The position numbers and the translations under genes were made by a program. This document shows positions 34,782 through 43,838 of a stretch of DNA of 64,000 bases, one piece after another. Below the pieces are notes generated by a model, which made no database searches, was not told the origin of the DNA, and was given only the letters and a program-made list of their open reading frames with translations. Origin of the DNA: Thermohalobaculum sp963822985. GTDB lineage: Bacteria > Pseudomonadota > Alphaproteobacteria > Rhodobacterales > Rhodobacteraceae. The first letter of the stretch is position 1; each line of letters opens with the position of its first letter. The stretch lies in the NCBI GenBank assembly GCA_963822985.1, contig CAWGJU010000006.1, forward strand, positions 310,001 to 374,000. Direction: 5' to 3'.

Positions 34782-35583
34782 ATGCCGGCCCGACTGGGCG
34801 CCGAGCGACGGCGCGGGCAAATCGGCGAGCCCGCCGCGCTCGGCACGGGCGCCTGCCGGCCTGCGCGGGCTCCTGCTCGACAAGGACGGCACGCTCTTCG
34901 ACTTCCAGGCGAGCTGGGGCGGCTGGGGCGCCGGCTTCGTCCGGAGGATCACCGATGGCGACATGGCCAAGGCCGAGGCGCTGGCCCGGGCGCTCGACCT
35001 CGACCTCGCGGCCGAGCGGTTCCACCGGTCGAGCCCGATGATCGCCGGTACGATGGAGGTGGTTGTCGACGCCGTGCTTGCCGTCAGGCCCGAGCTGGAT
35101 GAGGCGGCGCTGCGCGACGAGATCGCCGCCTCGACGGCTGCCGCCGAGCAGGTGCCGGTGACGCCGCTCGGACCGCTGCTCGACCGGCTGGCCGCCTCCG
35201 GGCTGGCGCTCGGGGTCGCCACCAATGACGGGGAGGAACCGGCGCGGGCGCATCTGGCGCGCGCCGGCATCCTCGACCGGCTGCGTTTCGTCGCCGGCTA
35301 CGACAGCGGCTTCGGCGCCAAGCCGCAGCCGGGAATGGGGCTCGCCTTCTGCCGCGCGCTCGGGCTGGCGCCGGCCGAGGTGGCGATGGTCGGCGACAGC
35401 ACGCACGACCTGCTTTCGGGCCGTGCCGCCGGGCTCTGCACCGTCGCGGTCCTCAGCGGGCCCGCCGCGGCGCAGGAGCTCGCGCCCCACGCCGATGTCG
35501 TCCTGCCCGACATCTCGGCGCTGCCGGACTGGCTGGGGCTCGGCCGCGCCGCCGCGGACGCCGCTGGATCCCCGGGCGGCTGA
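34782..35583 (+). CDS. HAD-family phosphatase, with an apparent +1 frameshift near the N-terminus
   Basis: The HAD core starts at LRGLLLDKDGTLFDF (motif I, nucleophile Asp near 34879) and runs to 35583. It includes GLALGVATNDGEE (motif II Thr), FGAKPQPG (Lys) and VAMVGDSTHDLLSGRAAG (motif IV). It resembles phosphoglycolate phosphatase and pyrophosphatase-like members. No ATG, GTG or TTG is in this frame nearby. An ATG at 34782 with a strong GGAGGAG ribosome site sits in the neighbouring frame, and removing one base between 34782 and 34860 (for example in ggcacgggcgcc) would join the two. So the gene is either damaged or the sequence has an indel. Confidence 0.75.
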
Positions 35584-35785
35584 CCGCGGACCGTGCCGCC
35601 CGAGGGCGACGCGGCGCGGCATGCCGCAGCGCCGCCCGGCAGGAGAGGCTTTCAATCGGCACTGGATTTTCCGATAGAGTGCCGCGAGCGGCGCCGCCGC
35701 GCAGAGCGTCGACACGTCGATGCCCGGCGGCGGGGTCGCGATCGGAGCGGGCGCCGGCCGGCGCCCCGGTTCGGGGGTTTGGGGG

Positions 35786-37165
35786 ATGAGACCAGTCGGG
35801 TGGGCCTTCGGGCTCCTTCTTCTATGGGCGCCCGGCGCCAATGCGGCGGAGTTGGCCGAGGACGTGGCGGCGCGCCTCTACGCGGCGGACACGCGCGGCG
35901 CGGCGGAGCGGGCCGAGGCGGCGATCGCGGCGGGCGCGGCGGGCGAGGCAGAGGGAACGGCCGAGTTCGCGCTGGGCGTCGCGCGGTTCCTCGGCGCCGT
36001 CGAGGGGCTGTTGCAGACGCTGCACCGGCACGGGCTGCACAGCGAATTTCTGGGCCCCGAGACGCTGTCCGGGCTGCCGATCCTGCGCCTGCCGGTCCTG
36101 CCGAACCCCTCGCCGCAGCCGGTCTCCTATGCCGATCTGCGCGCCATGCTCGAGCGCTTCGGCGCCGATCTGGCGGCGGCCGAGCAGGCGCTGGCCGCGG
36201 CCGGCGACCGGCCCGTGGCGCTGCCGCTTGACCTGATGCGGGTCAGGCTGGACGCGACGGATGGCGATGGCGGCGAGGTGGACCTCTTCGCCGTCTTCCT
36301 CGCCATTGCGGGACCGGCGACGCTGCGCGACGACATCGAGGAGCCGCTGAGGTTCCGCTTCGATGCGGCGGACGTGGCGTGGCTTCGCGGCTATGCGCAC
36401 CTGCTGATGGCGCTGACGGACTTCCTCCTCGCGCATGATTGGGAGGAGGCCTACACGGCGACCTTCCACGGGCTGTTCCCCGACAGCTTCACGCCGCAGA
36501 CGCCGCTCGCCGGAGCGACGGCCGAGCTCGCGGCCCGGCTCGAGGGCATCATGGGCGCGATCGGCCAGCAGCCTGATTGCGACCCTGCGACGCCCGATTG
36601 CCAGCAGCGCTTCGCCCTCTGGGAGGCCGAGCAGGCAGCGGCGTGGGACGAGGCGGCGTGGCTGCAGATGGCGGTCGAGGGCGGCGGCATCGCCGACGCG
36701 GTCGCCTTCCTGCACCTGATGCGCTGGCCGGTCGTCGCGCCCGAGCGCATGGCCTCGTCGCTCGGCCACCTCGAGGCGATGGTGGCGAGCAGCCGCGAGA
36801 CCTGGGCGCGGGTGCTGGCCGAAACGGACGACGAGCGCGAATGGCTGCCGGCGCCGGCGCAGACGGGCATGCTGACCGGGCTCGGCATCGACGACACGGT
36901 GCTGCAGGGCTGGCAGGCCTTCCTCGACGAGTTCGAGGCGATCCTCAAGGGCGAGAAGCTGGTCGCACACTGGCGCTTCCGCCAGGGGGTGAACCTGCGG
37001 CGCATGTTCCTCGAGCCGCGGACCTTCGACGCGGTACTGCTCGCCCAGGGCTCGGCGGCGGTGCCTTACCTGGAGGACGGACCTCTGTCGGACGCGCAGG
37101 CCTGGACGCGGATCCTGCAGCTCTTCGGCGGCGATTTCTTCAGCTATTTCGTCTGGATCAACTGA
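35786..37165 (+). CDS. Exported protein of unknown function, 459 aa
   Basis: Start ATG 35786, with ggggg about 8 bases upstream; an in-frame start at 35720 would hide the signal peptide inside the protein. Residues 1-21 form a signal peptide (GWAFGLLLLWAPGANA, cleavage before AELAED). The mature part is largely helical and acidic, without further membrane segments. Notable motifs are GVARFLGAVEGLLQTLHRHG, FPDSFTPQTPL, a possible disulfide in PDCDPATPDCQQRF, and an aromatic C-terminal end GGDFFSYFVWIN. I do not recognise a family. It faces the DUF1194 gene convergently. Confidence 0.85.
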   Translation: MRPVGWAFGLLLLWAPGANAAELAEDVAARLYAADTRGAAERAEAAIAAGAAGEAEGTAEFALGVARFLGAVEGLLQTLHRHGLHSEFLGPETLSGLPILRLPVLPNPSPQPVSYADLRAMLERFGADLAAAEQALAAAGDRPVALPLDLMRVRLDATDGDGGEVDLFAVFLAIAGPATLRDDIEEPLRFRFDAADVAWLRGYAHLLMALTDFLLAHDWEEAYTATFHGLFPDSFTPQTPLAGATAELAARLEGIMGAIGQQPDCDPATPDCQQRFALWEAEQAAAWDEAAWLQMAVEGGGIADAVAFLHLMRWPVVAPERMASSLGHLEAMVASSRETWARVLAETDDEREWLPAPAQTGMLTGLGIDDTVLQGWQAFLDEFEAILKGEKLVAHWRFRQGVNLRRMFLEPRTFDAVLLAQGSAAVPYLEDGPLSDAQAWTRILQLFGGDFFSYFVWIN

Positions 37166-37261
37166 CGGCGGCGGGGGGTGCGAGCCCGTCGCCTACCCGC
37201 GTCGACAGCCATGGGCCCGTAGCCACGGATCCGTAGGGTGGGCGCTTGCACCTACCGTTGC

Positions 37262-38053
37262 TCAGTTCCAGCCGCGCATCATGTCGTTCCAGATCTTCTC
37301 GCCGATCAGGCAGTCGTATTTCGGCTGCTCGGGCGCGAACTGGACGCGCGTGACCGGCGGGCGGCCGCCGACGAATTCGAGCACCAGCTTCTGCCGCACG
37401 GCGAGGGCGAACTCGCTCCAGTCGGAGACGGGGATCACGAAGGCGGCCGGGCCGCCGATGACGCAGTCGCGATAATAGCGGTCGAGATCGGCCAGGTGCC
37501 ATTGCCGGCCGATCCCCTCGTCGGTCATCAGCGGCAGGCCGTTGATGACGATGCCGCGCGCCAGCGCCGTGTCGCGCGCGGCCTCGACCGTGCGGCCATG
37601 GTTATTCGGCCCGTCGCCCGAGACGTCGATCACCCGGCGCCAGCCGTCGAAGCCGTTGCCCTCGAAGCTGGCCGCGGCCGCGTCGATCGCGCCCGAGATC
37701 GAGGTCCGGCTGAGATTGGCGTCGAACCGCGCCGTCAGCTGGGCGGCAAAGCGCTGCGCGTCCTCGGGCGCGGCGATCAGCGTCCAGTCGACGACGGTGC
37801 GCTGCGAGCCCGAGCCCGCCCATTCCATATAGGTCAGCGCCACCTGGCCCTCGGGGCCGTTGCGGATGGCGTCGATGATGTCGCGGCTGGCGATCGCCTC
37901 GGCATAGCCGCGGCGCTGGATCTCGAGCTCGTTCGCCGTCATCGAGCGGGAGACGTCGACGGCGAGCACCAGCTCGACATCGACGCGCACGTCCTCGGCC
38001 GCCGCAGGCGTCGCGGCGGCGAGCAGCGTCGCAAGTACCGGCCCTGAACGCAT
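37262..38053 (-). CDS. DUF1194 protein, exported von Willebrand factor A-like
   Basis: 263 aa. Signal peptide: VLATLLAAATPAAAED (cleavage about residue 19). The mature protein opens with DVELVLAVDVSRSMTANE, where DVSRSM fits a MIDAS metal site (DxSxS), followed by IDVSGDGPNN and GLPLMTDEG. DUF1194 proteins are periplasmic vWA-like proteins of unknown function. It converges with the 459-aa exported protein, and miaB lies behind it on the same strand. Confidence 0.88.
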   Translation of the reverse strand: MRSGPVLATLLAAATPAAAEDVRVDVELVLAVDVSRSMTANELEIQRRGYAEAIASRDIIDAIRNGPEGQVALTYMEWAGSGSQRTVVDWTLIAAPEDAQRFAAQLTARFDANLSRTSISGAIDAAAASFEGNGFDGWRRVIDVSGDGPNNHGRTVEAARDTALARGIVINGLPLMTDEGIGRQWHLADLDRYYRDCVIGGPAAFVIPVSDWSEFALAVRQKLVLEFVGGRPPVTRVQFAPEQPKYDCLIGEKIWNDMMRGWN

Positions 38054-38158
38054 GCAGGAGTCTTGGCGCAGTCGCGCGCGATGTCCAGTCGCGAGAGGCG
38101 AGCGGATGCATGGAATCCGGGGCGGATCAGTCGCGGAGCGGCGATCGCGGTGACGGGT

Positions 38159-39499
38159 TCAGGCGGCAAGCCGGCCGGCGAGCGAGTGGGCGACCGACTG
38201 CGTGATCTCGGCATCGACGATCCGGCCCGCCCAGTCGGCGGGCGCGTCGAGGTGCACGGCCTGCAGATAGGGCGAGCGGCCGACCATCTGGCCGGGGCGG
38301 CGGCCGGGCTTTTCGATCAGCACGGGCAGGGTCCGGCCGATCTGGTCGCGCTGGAAGGCCGCCTGCTGCTCGGCCAGCAGCGCCTGCAGCCTGGCGAGCC
38401 GGTCGGCGCTGACCGGCTCGGGCACCTGTTCGGCGGTCGCCGCCGGCGTGCCGGGGCGCGGCGAATACTTGAAGGCATAGGCCTGAGCGTAGCGGACCTC
38501 GCGCACCAAAGCGAGGGTCGCCTGGAAATCCTCCTCGGTCTCGCCGGGGAACCCGGTGATGAAGTCGCCCGAGACGGCGATGTCCGGCCGGGCGGCGCGG
38601 ATGCGCTCGATCAGTCGGATATAGGCCTGCGCCGTGTGGCGGCGGTTCATCGCGCGGAGCACCCTGTCCGAGCCCGCCTGCACCGGCAGGTGCACATAGG
38701 GCATCAGCTTCGGCTCCGCCCCATGGGCGGCGATCAGGTCATCGCCCATGTCGTTCGGGTGCGAGGTCGTGTAGCGGATGCGCTCGAGCCCCTCGATTCC
38801 GGCGAGCGCCCCGATCAGCCGCGCGAGGCTCCAGGTCCCCTCTGATCCCGCCCCGTGGCCCGCCCCGTGGCCCGCCCCGTGGTACGCATTCACGTTCTGG
38901 CCCAGGAGCGTGATCTCGACCACGCCCCGCGCGATCAGGTCGCGCGCCTCGGCCAGCACCTTGTCGGCGCGCCGCGAGACCTCGGCGCCCCGCGTATAGG
39001 GCACGACGCAGAAGGCGCAGAACTTGTCGCAGCCTTCCTGCACCGTCAGGAAGGCCGCGGGTGCGCGCCTGGGCCGCAGGTCGGGCGCCAGATGGTCGAA
39101 TTTCAGCTCCTCGGGCATGCCGGTGTCGAGCTGCTGGCCGAGCGCCCGGTCGGCGGCCGCCATCGCGGGCAGCCGGTGATAGGCCTGCGGCCCGACGACG
39201 AGGTCGACCAGCGGCTGGCGGCGCAGGATCTCCGCCCCCTCGGCCTGGGCGACGCAGCCGGCGACGGCGATCTTCATGCCGGGGTGTGCCGCCTTGAGCG
39301 GCTTGAGCCGGCCGAGCTCGGAATAGACCTTCTCGGCGGCCTTCTCGCGGATGTGGCAGGTGTTCAGCACGACCAGGTCTGCCCCTTCGGGCGCTTCGAC
39401 CTGCGCATAGCCGGCCGCGGCCATGGCGCCGGCCATGCGCTCGCTGTCATAGACGTTCATCTGACAGCCATAGGTCTTGATGAAGACCGTCTTCGGCAT
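38159..39499 (-). CDS. miaB: tRNA-2-methylthio-N6-dimethylallyladenosine synthase MiaB
   Basis: 446 aa from the ATG at 39499 (KTVFIKTYGCQMN); ATGs at 39508 and 39517 add a few residues. There are two [4Fe-4S] sites: Cys in the N-terminal UPF0004 domain (TYGCQMN, LNTCHIR, VAGCVAQ) and the radical-SAM CDKFCAFCVVPYTRG. A TRAM domain closes the protein. It thiomethylates i6A37 of tRNA. The linker before the radical-SAM part carries an expanded HGAGHGAGHGAG from a triple 12-bp repeat. Normally it directly precedes phoH; here 6 kb of other genes separates them. Confidence 0.95.
   Translation of the reverse strand: MPKTVFIKTYGCQMNVYDSERMAGAMAAAGYAQVEAPEGADLVVLNTCHIREKAAEKVYSELGRLKPLKAAHPGMKIAVAGCVAQAEGAEILRRQPLVDLVVGPQAYHRLPAMAAADRALGQQLDTGMPEELKFDHLAPDLRPRRAPAAFLTVQEGCDKFCAFCVVPYTRGAEVSRRADKVLAEARDLIARGVVEITLLGQNVNAYHGAGHGAGHGAGSEGTWSLARLIGALAGIEGLERIRYTTSHPNDMGDDLIAAHGAEPKLMPYVHLPVQAGSDRVLRAMNRRHTAQAYIRLIERIRAARPDIAVSGDFITGFPGETEEDFQATLALVREVRYAQAYAFKYSPRPGTPAATAEQVPEPVSADRLARLQALLAEQQAAFQRDQIGRTLPVLIEKPGRRPGQMVGRSPYLQAVHLDAPADWAGRIVDAEITQSVAHSLAGRLAA
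38849..38884 (+). repeat. Triple 12-bp tandem repeat inside miaB
   Basis: Three copies of cgccccgtggcc (the last ends in ta) are in frame and encode repeated Gly-Ala/Gly-His residues in MiaB. The reading frame is kept, so the expansion is tolerated. Confidence 0.85.
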
Positions 39500-39537
39500 G
39501 GCGGGCATCGGGGGCATCCGGTCCGGTCGTCGGCAGC

Positions 39538-39563
39538 GAAAAGGGCGGCGCGCGGCCGCCCTT
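39538..39563 (-). terminator. Terminator after mucR
   Basis: A perfect 9-bp stem, aagggcggc (39541-39549) / gccgccctt (39555-39563), with a 5-base loop. On the minus strand it ends in a short T tract (TTTT), placing it 95 bases after the mucR stop and before miaB. Confidence 0.7.
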
Positions 39564-39657
39564 CTAAACCCAGCCTCGCGACGAGGCAACGCGGCTTCGC
39601 GTCAGGAGGCGACCCGGTTGAGCGAGACCGGGCCGGAGCCTGACGCTTTTGCGCACG

Positions 39658-40071
39658 TCAGGCCGCGCGCGGCTTGCGGCCGAGGCCGATCTTCTTGGCG
39701 AGCTGCTGCCGCTTCTTGGCATAGTTCGGCGCGACCATGGGGTAGTCGTGCGACAGGCCCCACTTCGCGCGATACGCCTCCGGCGTCATGTCGTAGGCGG
39801 TCTTGAGGTGCCGCTTGAGCATCTTCAGCTTCTTGCCATCCTCGAGGCAGATGATGTAGTCGTCCGTCACCGACTTTTTCGGATTAACGGCCGGCTTCAG
39901 CTCGACCTCGGGTTCGCTTGCCGGCGCGTTCAGCCCCGACAGCGTCGAGTAGACCGTCTGGATGAGACCCGGCAACTCGCCCAGCGGCACCGGGTTGTTG
40001 GAGACGTGCGCAGCGACGATGTCGGAGGTCAGCTCCAGAAGCTCGCCGTGCTCCACTGCTTGTTCGTTCAT
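39658..40071 (-). CDS. mucR: MucR/Ros family zinc-finger regulator
   Basis: 137 aa from the ATG at 40071 (MNEQAVEHGELLELTSDIV), with AAGGA about 9 bases upstream; a longer open frame to 40197 adds a non-family basic extension. The Ros-type finger is IICLEDGKKLKMLKRHL followed by YDMTPEAYRAKWGL and a basic tail (KKRQQLAKKIGLGRK). These are H-NS-like alphaproteobacterial regulators of exopolysaccharide, motility and cell-cycle genes that bind AT-rich DNA and usually repress themselves. The second zinc Cys is replaced by Asp (CLED), a variant known in the family. Confidence 0.94.
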   Translation of the reverse strand: MNEQAVEHGELLELTSDIVAAHVSNNPVPLGELPGLIQTVYSTLSGLNAPASEPEVELKPAVNPKKSVTDDYIICLEDGKKLKMLKRHLKTAYDMTPEAYRAKWGLSHDYPMVAPNYAKKRQQLAKKIGLGRKPRAA

Positions 40072-40197
40072 AGCCTGAGTCCTTTGTTGAACCGGAACGG
40101 TAGGAGCAGAACTCCGATTGGCGCGACGCTTTCCCGGGCGATACATCTTTCGGACACTGCTCTGCAATCGTTTCTTTGTACCTGCCAACTTAGCCAC

Positions 40198-40245
40198 TCC
40201 GGATAAGAAATCAATTATTAAAACATGGTTTTTGCCTGTCTCGGC
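40198..40245 (-). promoter_or_regulatory. AT-rich regulatory stretch upstream of mucR
   Basis: In a very GC-rich genome this stretch is conspicuously AT-rich (aagaaatcaattattaaaac, then ggttttt). It lies about 130-170 bases upstream of mucR. MucR proteins bind AT-rich sites with TpA steps, so an autoregulatory operator is plausible; I cannot define the exact box. Confidence 0.45.
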
Positions 40246-40275
40246 AAACTGGCGGCGGCGGAAGATTAAATGCAG

Positions 40276-40788
40276 TTAATTCCCGGCCATGGCTTCGCTC
40301 CACGGGCGTATCAACCCCGAACAACCGTCAAAAGCCGCGGGCGTAAGCGCCCTCCCCAGCAAGCGGTCGGGGGTGTAGGGCTGGGGAAAGACCAACGCGC
40401 GCGCGAGTTCGCGAGAGAAGCCGAAGCGAGAGTAATAAGGAAGGTCACCGACCAGAACGACCCGGGCCCAGCCCAGCGCCCCGGCGTCGGCCAGTGTCTC
40501 GCGCATCATCAGCGCGCCGATCCCCTCGCCCTGGCGCGTCGGGTGGACGGCGACGGGGCCGAGCAGCAGCGCCGGCGCGCCCGCATCGCCGATGCGCACG
40601 GGCCAATAGCGGATGGCCCCGGCCAGCGCGTCATAGTCGTCGCGGACCACGGTGCAGAGCTCGCCCACCGGCGGCACGCCCTCGCGCAGCCGGTATGAGC
40701 TGAGCGCCGTCCGGCCCGGCGCGAAGGCCAGATCGAGCAGCCACTCGACCTCGGCCGCGTCCCCGGGCCGCTCGCGTAGCAGGCGGAA
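40276..40788 (-). CDS. GNAT acetyltransferase with an unresolved start
   Basis: The C-terminal 133 residues from a GTG at 40677 hold motif A (VAVHPTRQGEGIGALMM) and a YhbS-like end (YYSRFGFSRELA). Clear family sequence continues in the same frame upstream to about 40788 (FRLLRERPGDAAEVEWLLDL, then APGRTALSSYRLREG), but no start codon exists there. An ATG at 40931 lies in another frame and would need a one-base change within GC-rich repeats to connect. Either the gene is broken, an unusual start is used, or the sequence carries an indel. Transferase family is certain enough; substrate unknown. Confidence 0.7.
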   Translation of the reverse strand, partial: FRLLRERPGDAAEVEWLLDLAFAPGRTALSSYRLREGVPPVGELCTVVRDDYDALAGAIRYWPVRIGDAGAPALLLGPVAVHPTRQGEGIGALMMRETLADAGALGWARVVLVGDLPYYSRFGFSRELARALVFPQPYTPDRLLGRALTPAAFDGCSGLIRPWSEAMAGN

Positions 40789-40838
40789 CCTCTCGGGGGA
40801 GCCGGGCCGAGGCCCGGGCCCCGGATCGGGCCCGGATC

Positions 40839-40874
40839 GGGGCCAGTTTCGGGGCCAGTTTCGGGGCCAGTTTC
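40839..40874 (+). repeat. Triple 12-bp tandem repeat upstream of the GNAT gene
   Basis: Three exact copies of ggggccagtttc, followed by a partial fourth (ggggccag). It lies where the N-terminus of the GNAT gene would be expected and could be the source of the frame problem. Confidence 0.9.
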
Positions 40875-41065
40875 GGGGCCAGATCCGGGCCCGGTTTCGC
40901 GCCCGGGTTCGGGGCGGGTCGGTGGTTGCATCGGGCGGCGCTTACGCTATGGCTGGCGCTGTGGCTTGGCGGGCCGGTAGCATGCGCCGCCCGACCAGAC
41001 CAGACCGGACCGGCCAAGCCGGGCCGGTTCTGGCGGATCCCCGCCCTGCCCCCGAGGAGGCGTGA

Positions 41066-41686
41066 ATGTTCTACCGCCCAAAGGATGGCCACGGCCTGCC
41101 GCACGACCCCTTCAAGGCGATCGTCGTGCCGCGGCCGATCGGCTGGGTCTCGACGCTCGACGCCGAGGGCCGGGCGAACCTGGCGCCCTACAGCTTCTTC
41201 AACGGCTGCGGCGACCACCCGCCGCTGGTGATGTTCGCGCAGAGCGGCCGCAAGAGCCGCGACGAGGGCGAGAAGGACTCGATCGCCAACATCCGCGCGA
41301 CGGGCGAGTTCGCCTGCTCGGTGGTGAGCCTGGCGCTGAAGGACGCGATGAACGCCTCGACGGCGAGCTTCCCGGCGGGCGTCGACGAGTTCGAGAAGGC
41401 AGGGCTGAGCAAGGGCGAGGGACGGGCGATCCGCGCACCGCATGTCGCCGAGGCGCCGGCCGCACTCGAATGCCGGATGGTCAGGATCATCGACGACCTG
41501 CCCGTCGCGCGCGAGGGACTGATGAACATCGTCGTCATCGGCGAGGTCGTGGGCGTCCACATCAGGGACGAGGTCCTGAAGGACGGGCTGGTCGACGTGC
41601 TGACCTACAACCCCGTCGCCCGCATGGGATACATGGAGTACACGACCGTCGAGGACCGCTGGGAGATGCGGCGCCCGAAGGTCTAG
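41066..41686 (+). CDS. Flavin reductase family (FMN-binding split barrel) protein
   Basis: 206 aa from the ATG at 41066, with GAGGAGG about 6 bases upstream. The N-terminus has the classic FKAIVVPRPIGWVSTLDAEG and NLAPYSFFNGCGDHPPLVMF. This DIM6/NTAB-type family binds FMN and either supplies reduced flavin to monooxygenases or reduces other acceptors. No monooxygenase is next to it, so the partner is unknown. mtnP follows 76 bases downstream on the same strand. Confidence 0.88.
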   Translation: MFYRPKDGHGLPHDPFKAIVVPRPIGWVSTLDAEGRANLAPYSFFNGCGDHPPLVMFAQSGRKSRDEGEKDSIANIRATGEFACSVVSLALKDAMNASTASFPAGVDEFEKAGLSKGEGRAIRAPHVAEAPAALECRMVRIIDDLPVAREGLMNIVVIGEVVGVHIRDEVLKDGLVDVLTYNPVARMGYMEYTTVEDRWEMRRPKV

Positions 41687-41762
41687 CCACGAGGCGCCAG
41701 CCCGGGCGCCCCCTTCCCCGCGAACGGTGAGGGTGTTGCGGCGGTTATTGCTGGAGGGACGG

Positions 41763-42641
<879 letters not shown>

Positions 42642-42705
42642 GGCCTGCTGAAGCCCGGGGGAGGAATCGCTTGATCAAGCCGGCGCGCGCCCCGATCTCG
42701 GGCGG

Positions 42706-42906
42706 ATGGCGCGCACGCTGATCATCCTGGGGCTGGTTCTTGTCGTCGCGGGCCTGCTCTGGCCTTGGCTCGGCAAGCTGCCCCTGGGCCGCCTGCCGGG
42801 CGACATCGTCATCCAGCGCGACGGGCTGACGATCTATTTGCCGCTCGGCACGGGGCTGCTGCTGAGCGTGCTGCTCTCGGCGCTGCTTTGGATCCTGAAC
42901 CGTTGA
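42706..42906 (+). CDS. DUF2905 small membrane protein
   Basis: 66 aa with two hydrophobic segments (LIILGLVLVVAGLLWPWLG and LGTGLLLSVLLSALLWIL) around a polar loop LPLGRLPGDIVIQRDG, the DUF2905 pattern. Function unknown. The ribosome site before this ATG is poor, although a strong gggggagga lies 40 bases upstream. Confidence 0.82.
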   Translation: MARTLIILGLVLVVAGLLWPWLGKLPLGRLPGDIVIQRDGLTIYLPLGTGLLLSVLLSALLWILNR

Positions 42907-43034
42907 GCGATCGCAGGCGCTGCCAATCGGCGCCTGCGCGGCTGCGCATTTTGCAACGGCGCTCTTTTGCTCTAGTTAGCCAAGTTGGCCTGATCGCCCG
43001 CGGAGTTGACCGATGACCCGTTTCGCACCAAGTC

Positions 43035-43736
43035 TTGCGCCAAGTCTTGCATCGAGTTCTCGCAACGCGTGTCGCAACGCTGGCCGGCGTGCTGCTTCTC
43101 GGCGCCTGCGGCGTCTTTGGCGGTCCGGCCGCGCCAGAGCCCGCTTTCGAGGTGCTGCGCGAGGAGCCGCCCTTCGAGCTCCGCGCCTATCCGGCGCTGG
43201 TGGTCGCCAGCACGCCCATGGGGGCGGGCCTGGGCGAGGGCACCGGCGGCGCCTTCCGGCGGTTGTTCGGCTATATCTCGGGCGACAACAGCGGCGACCG
43301 TGAGGTCGCGATGACGGCGCCCGTGATCCAGCAGCCTGAGGTGGACGAGGCGCAGGACACGGCACAGGATTCGGCGCAGGATGAGGAAGCGGGCAGGAAG
43401 ATCGAGATGACGGCGCCCGTGCTGCGGCAGCTGGCCGAGGGGGGCGAGTGGCGCATGGTGTTCGTGCTGCCCGCCGACATGACGGCCGATACGGCGCCCG
43501 TCCCGGCCGAGGACACCGTGCGGATCGACACGCTGCCGCCGCGCCGCGTCGCCGCCATTCGCTTCAGCGGCTTCTTGGGTGATTCGAACGTCATCGAGGC
43601 GCGCGAGCGGCTGATGCGCTGGATGGAGGCCGAGGGGCTCTCCCCAGCCGGGCCGGCCGAGGTCGCGGGCTACAACCCGCCCTGGACCCTGCCCTGGTTC
43701 CGGCGCAACGAGATCCTGATCCCGATCGAGGGCTGA
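43035..43736 (+). CDS. SOUL heme-binding domain lipoprotein
   Basis: 233 aa from a TTG at 43035. The N-terminus is a lipoprotein signal (ATLAGVLLLGACG, lipobox LGAC). The mature part is the SOUL/HBP fold (FEVLREEPPFELRAYP, DREVAMTAPV, KIEMTAPVLRQL, PPRRVAAIRFSG, NPPWTLPWFRRNEI). An Asp/Gln-rich insert (DEAQDTAQDSAQDEE) separates two core strands. The start is doubtful: an ATG at 43013 with a good GGAG site lies in another frame. Probably a periplasm-facing, membrane-anchored tetrapyrrole-binding protein; ligand unproven. Confidence 0.85.
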   Translation: MRQVLHRVLATRVATLAGVLLLGACGVFGGPAAPEPAFEVLREEPPFELRAYPALVVASTPMGAGLGEGTGGAFRRLFGYISGDNSGDREVAMTAPVIQQPEVDEAQDTAQDSAQDEEAGRKIEMTAPVLRQLAEGGEWRMVFVLPADMTADTAPVPAEDTVRIDTLPPRRVAAIRFSGFLGDSNVIEARERLMRWMEAEGLSPAGPAEVAGYNPPWTLPWFRRNEILIPIEG

Positions 43737-43838
43737 GGCTCGCGCCACCGGCTTGCACCTGGGCCGGGGCGGGCTTTCGTCCAGGCTTGCGTCCCGGGGC
43801 CGGGCCGGGCGATGAGGGCCGGGACAGGAGGTGCCCCG

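Noticed and set aside
38849..38884. CRISPR-like repeats (also 27611-27655 and 40839-40874)
   Set aside because: Units are 12-15 bp, contiguous and without spacers; no cas genes in the window.
40926..41231. Open frame with a signal-peptide-like start ahead of the flavin reductase
   Set aside because: It has a plausible hydrophobic start but runs through the flavin reductase in another frame and becomes Arg/Ser-rich noise.
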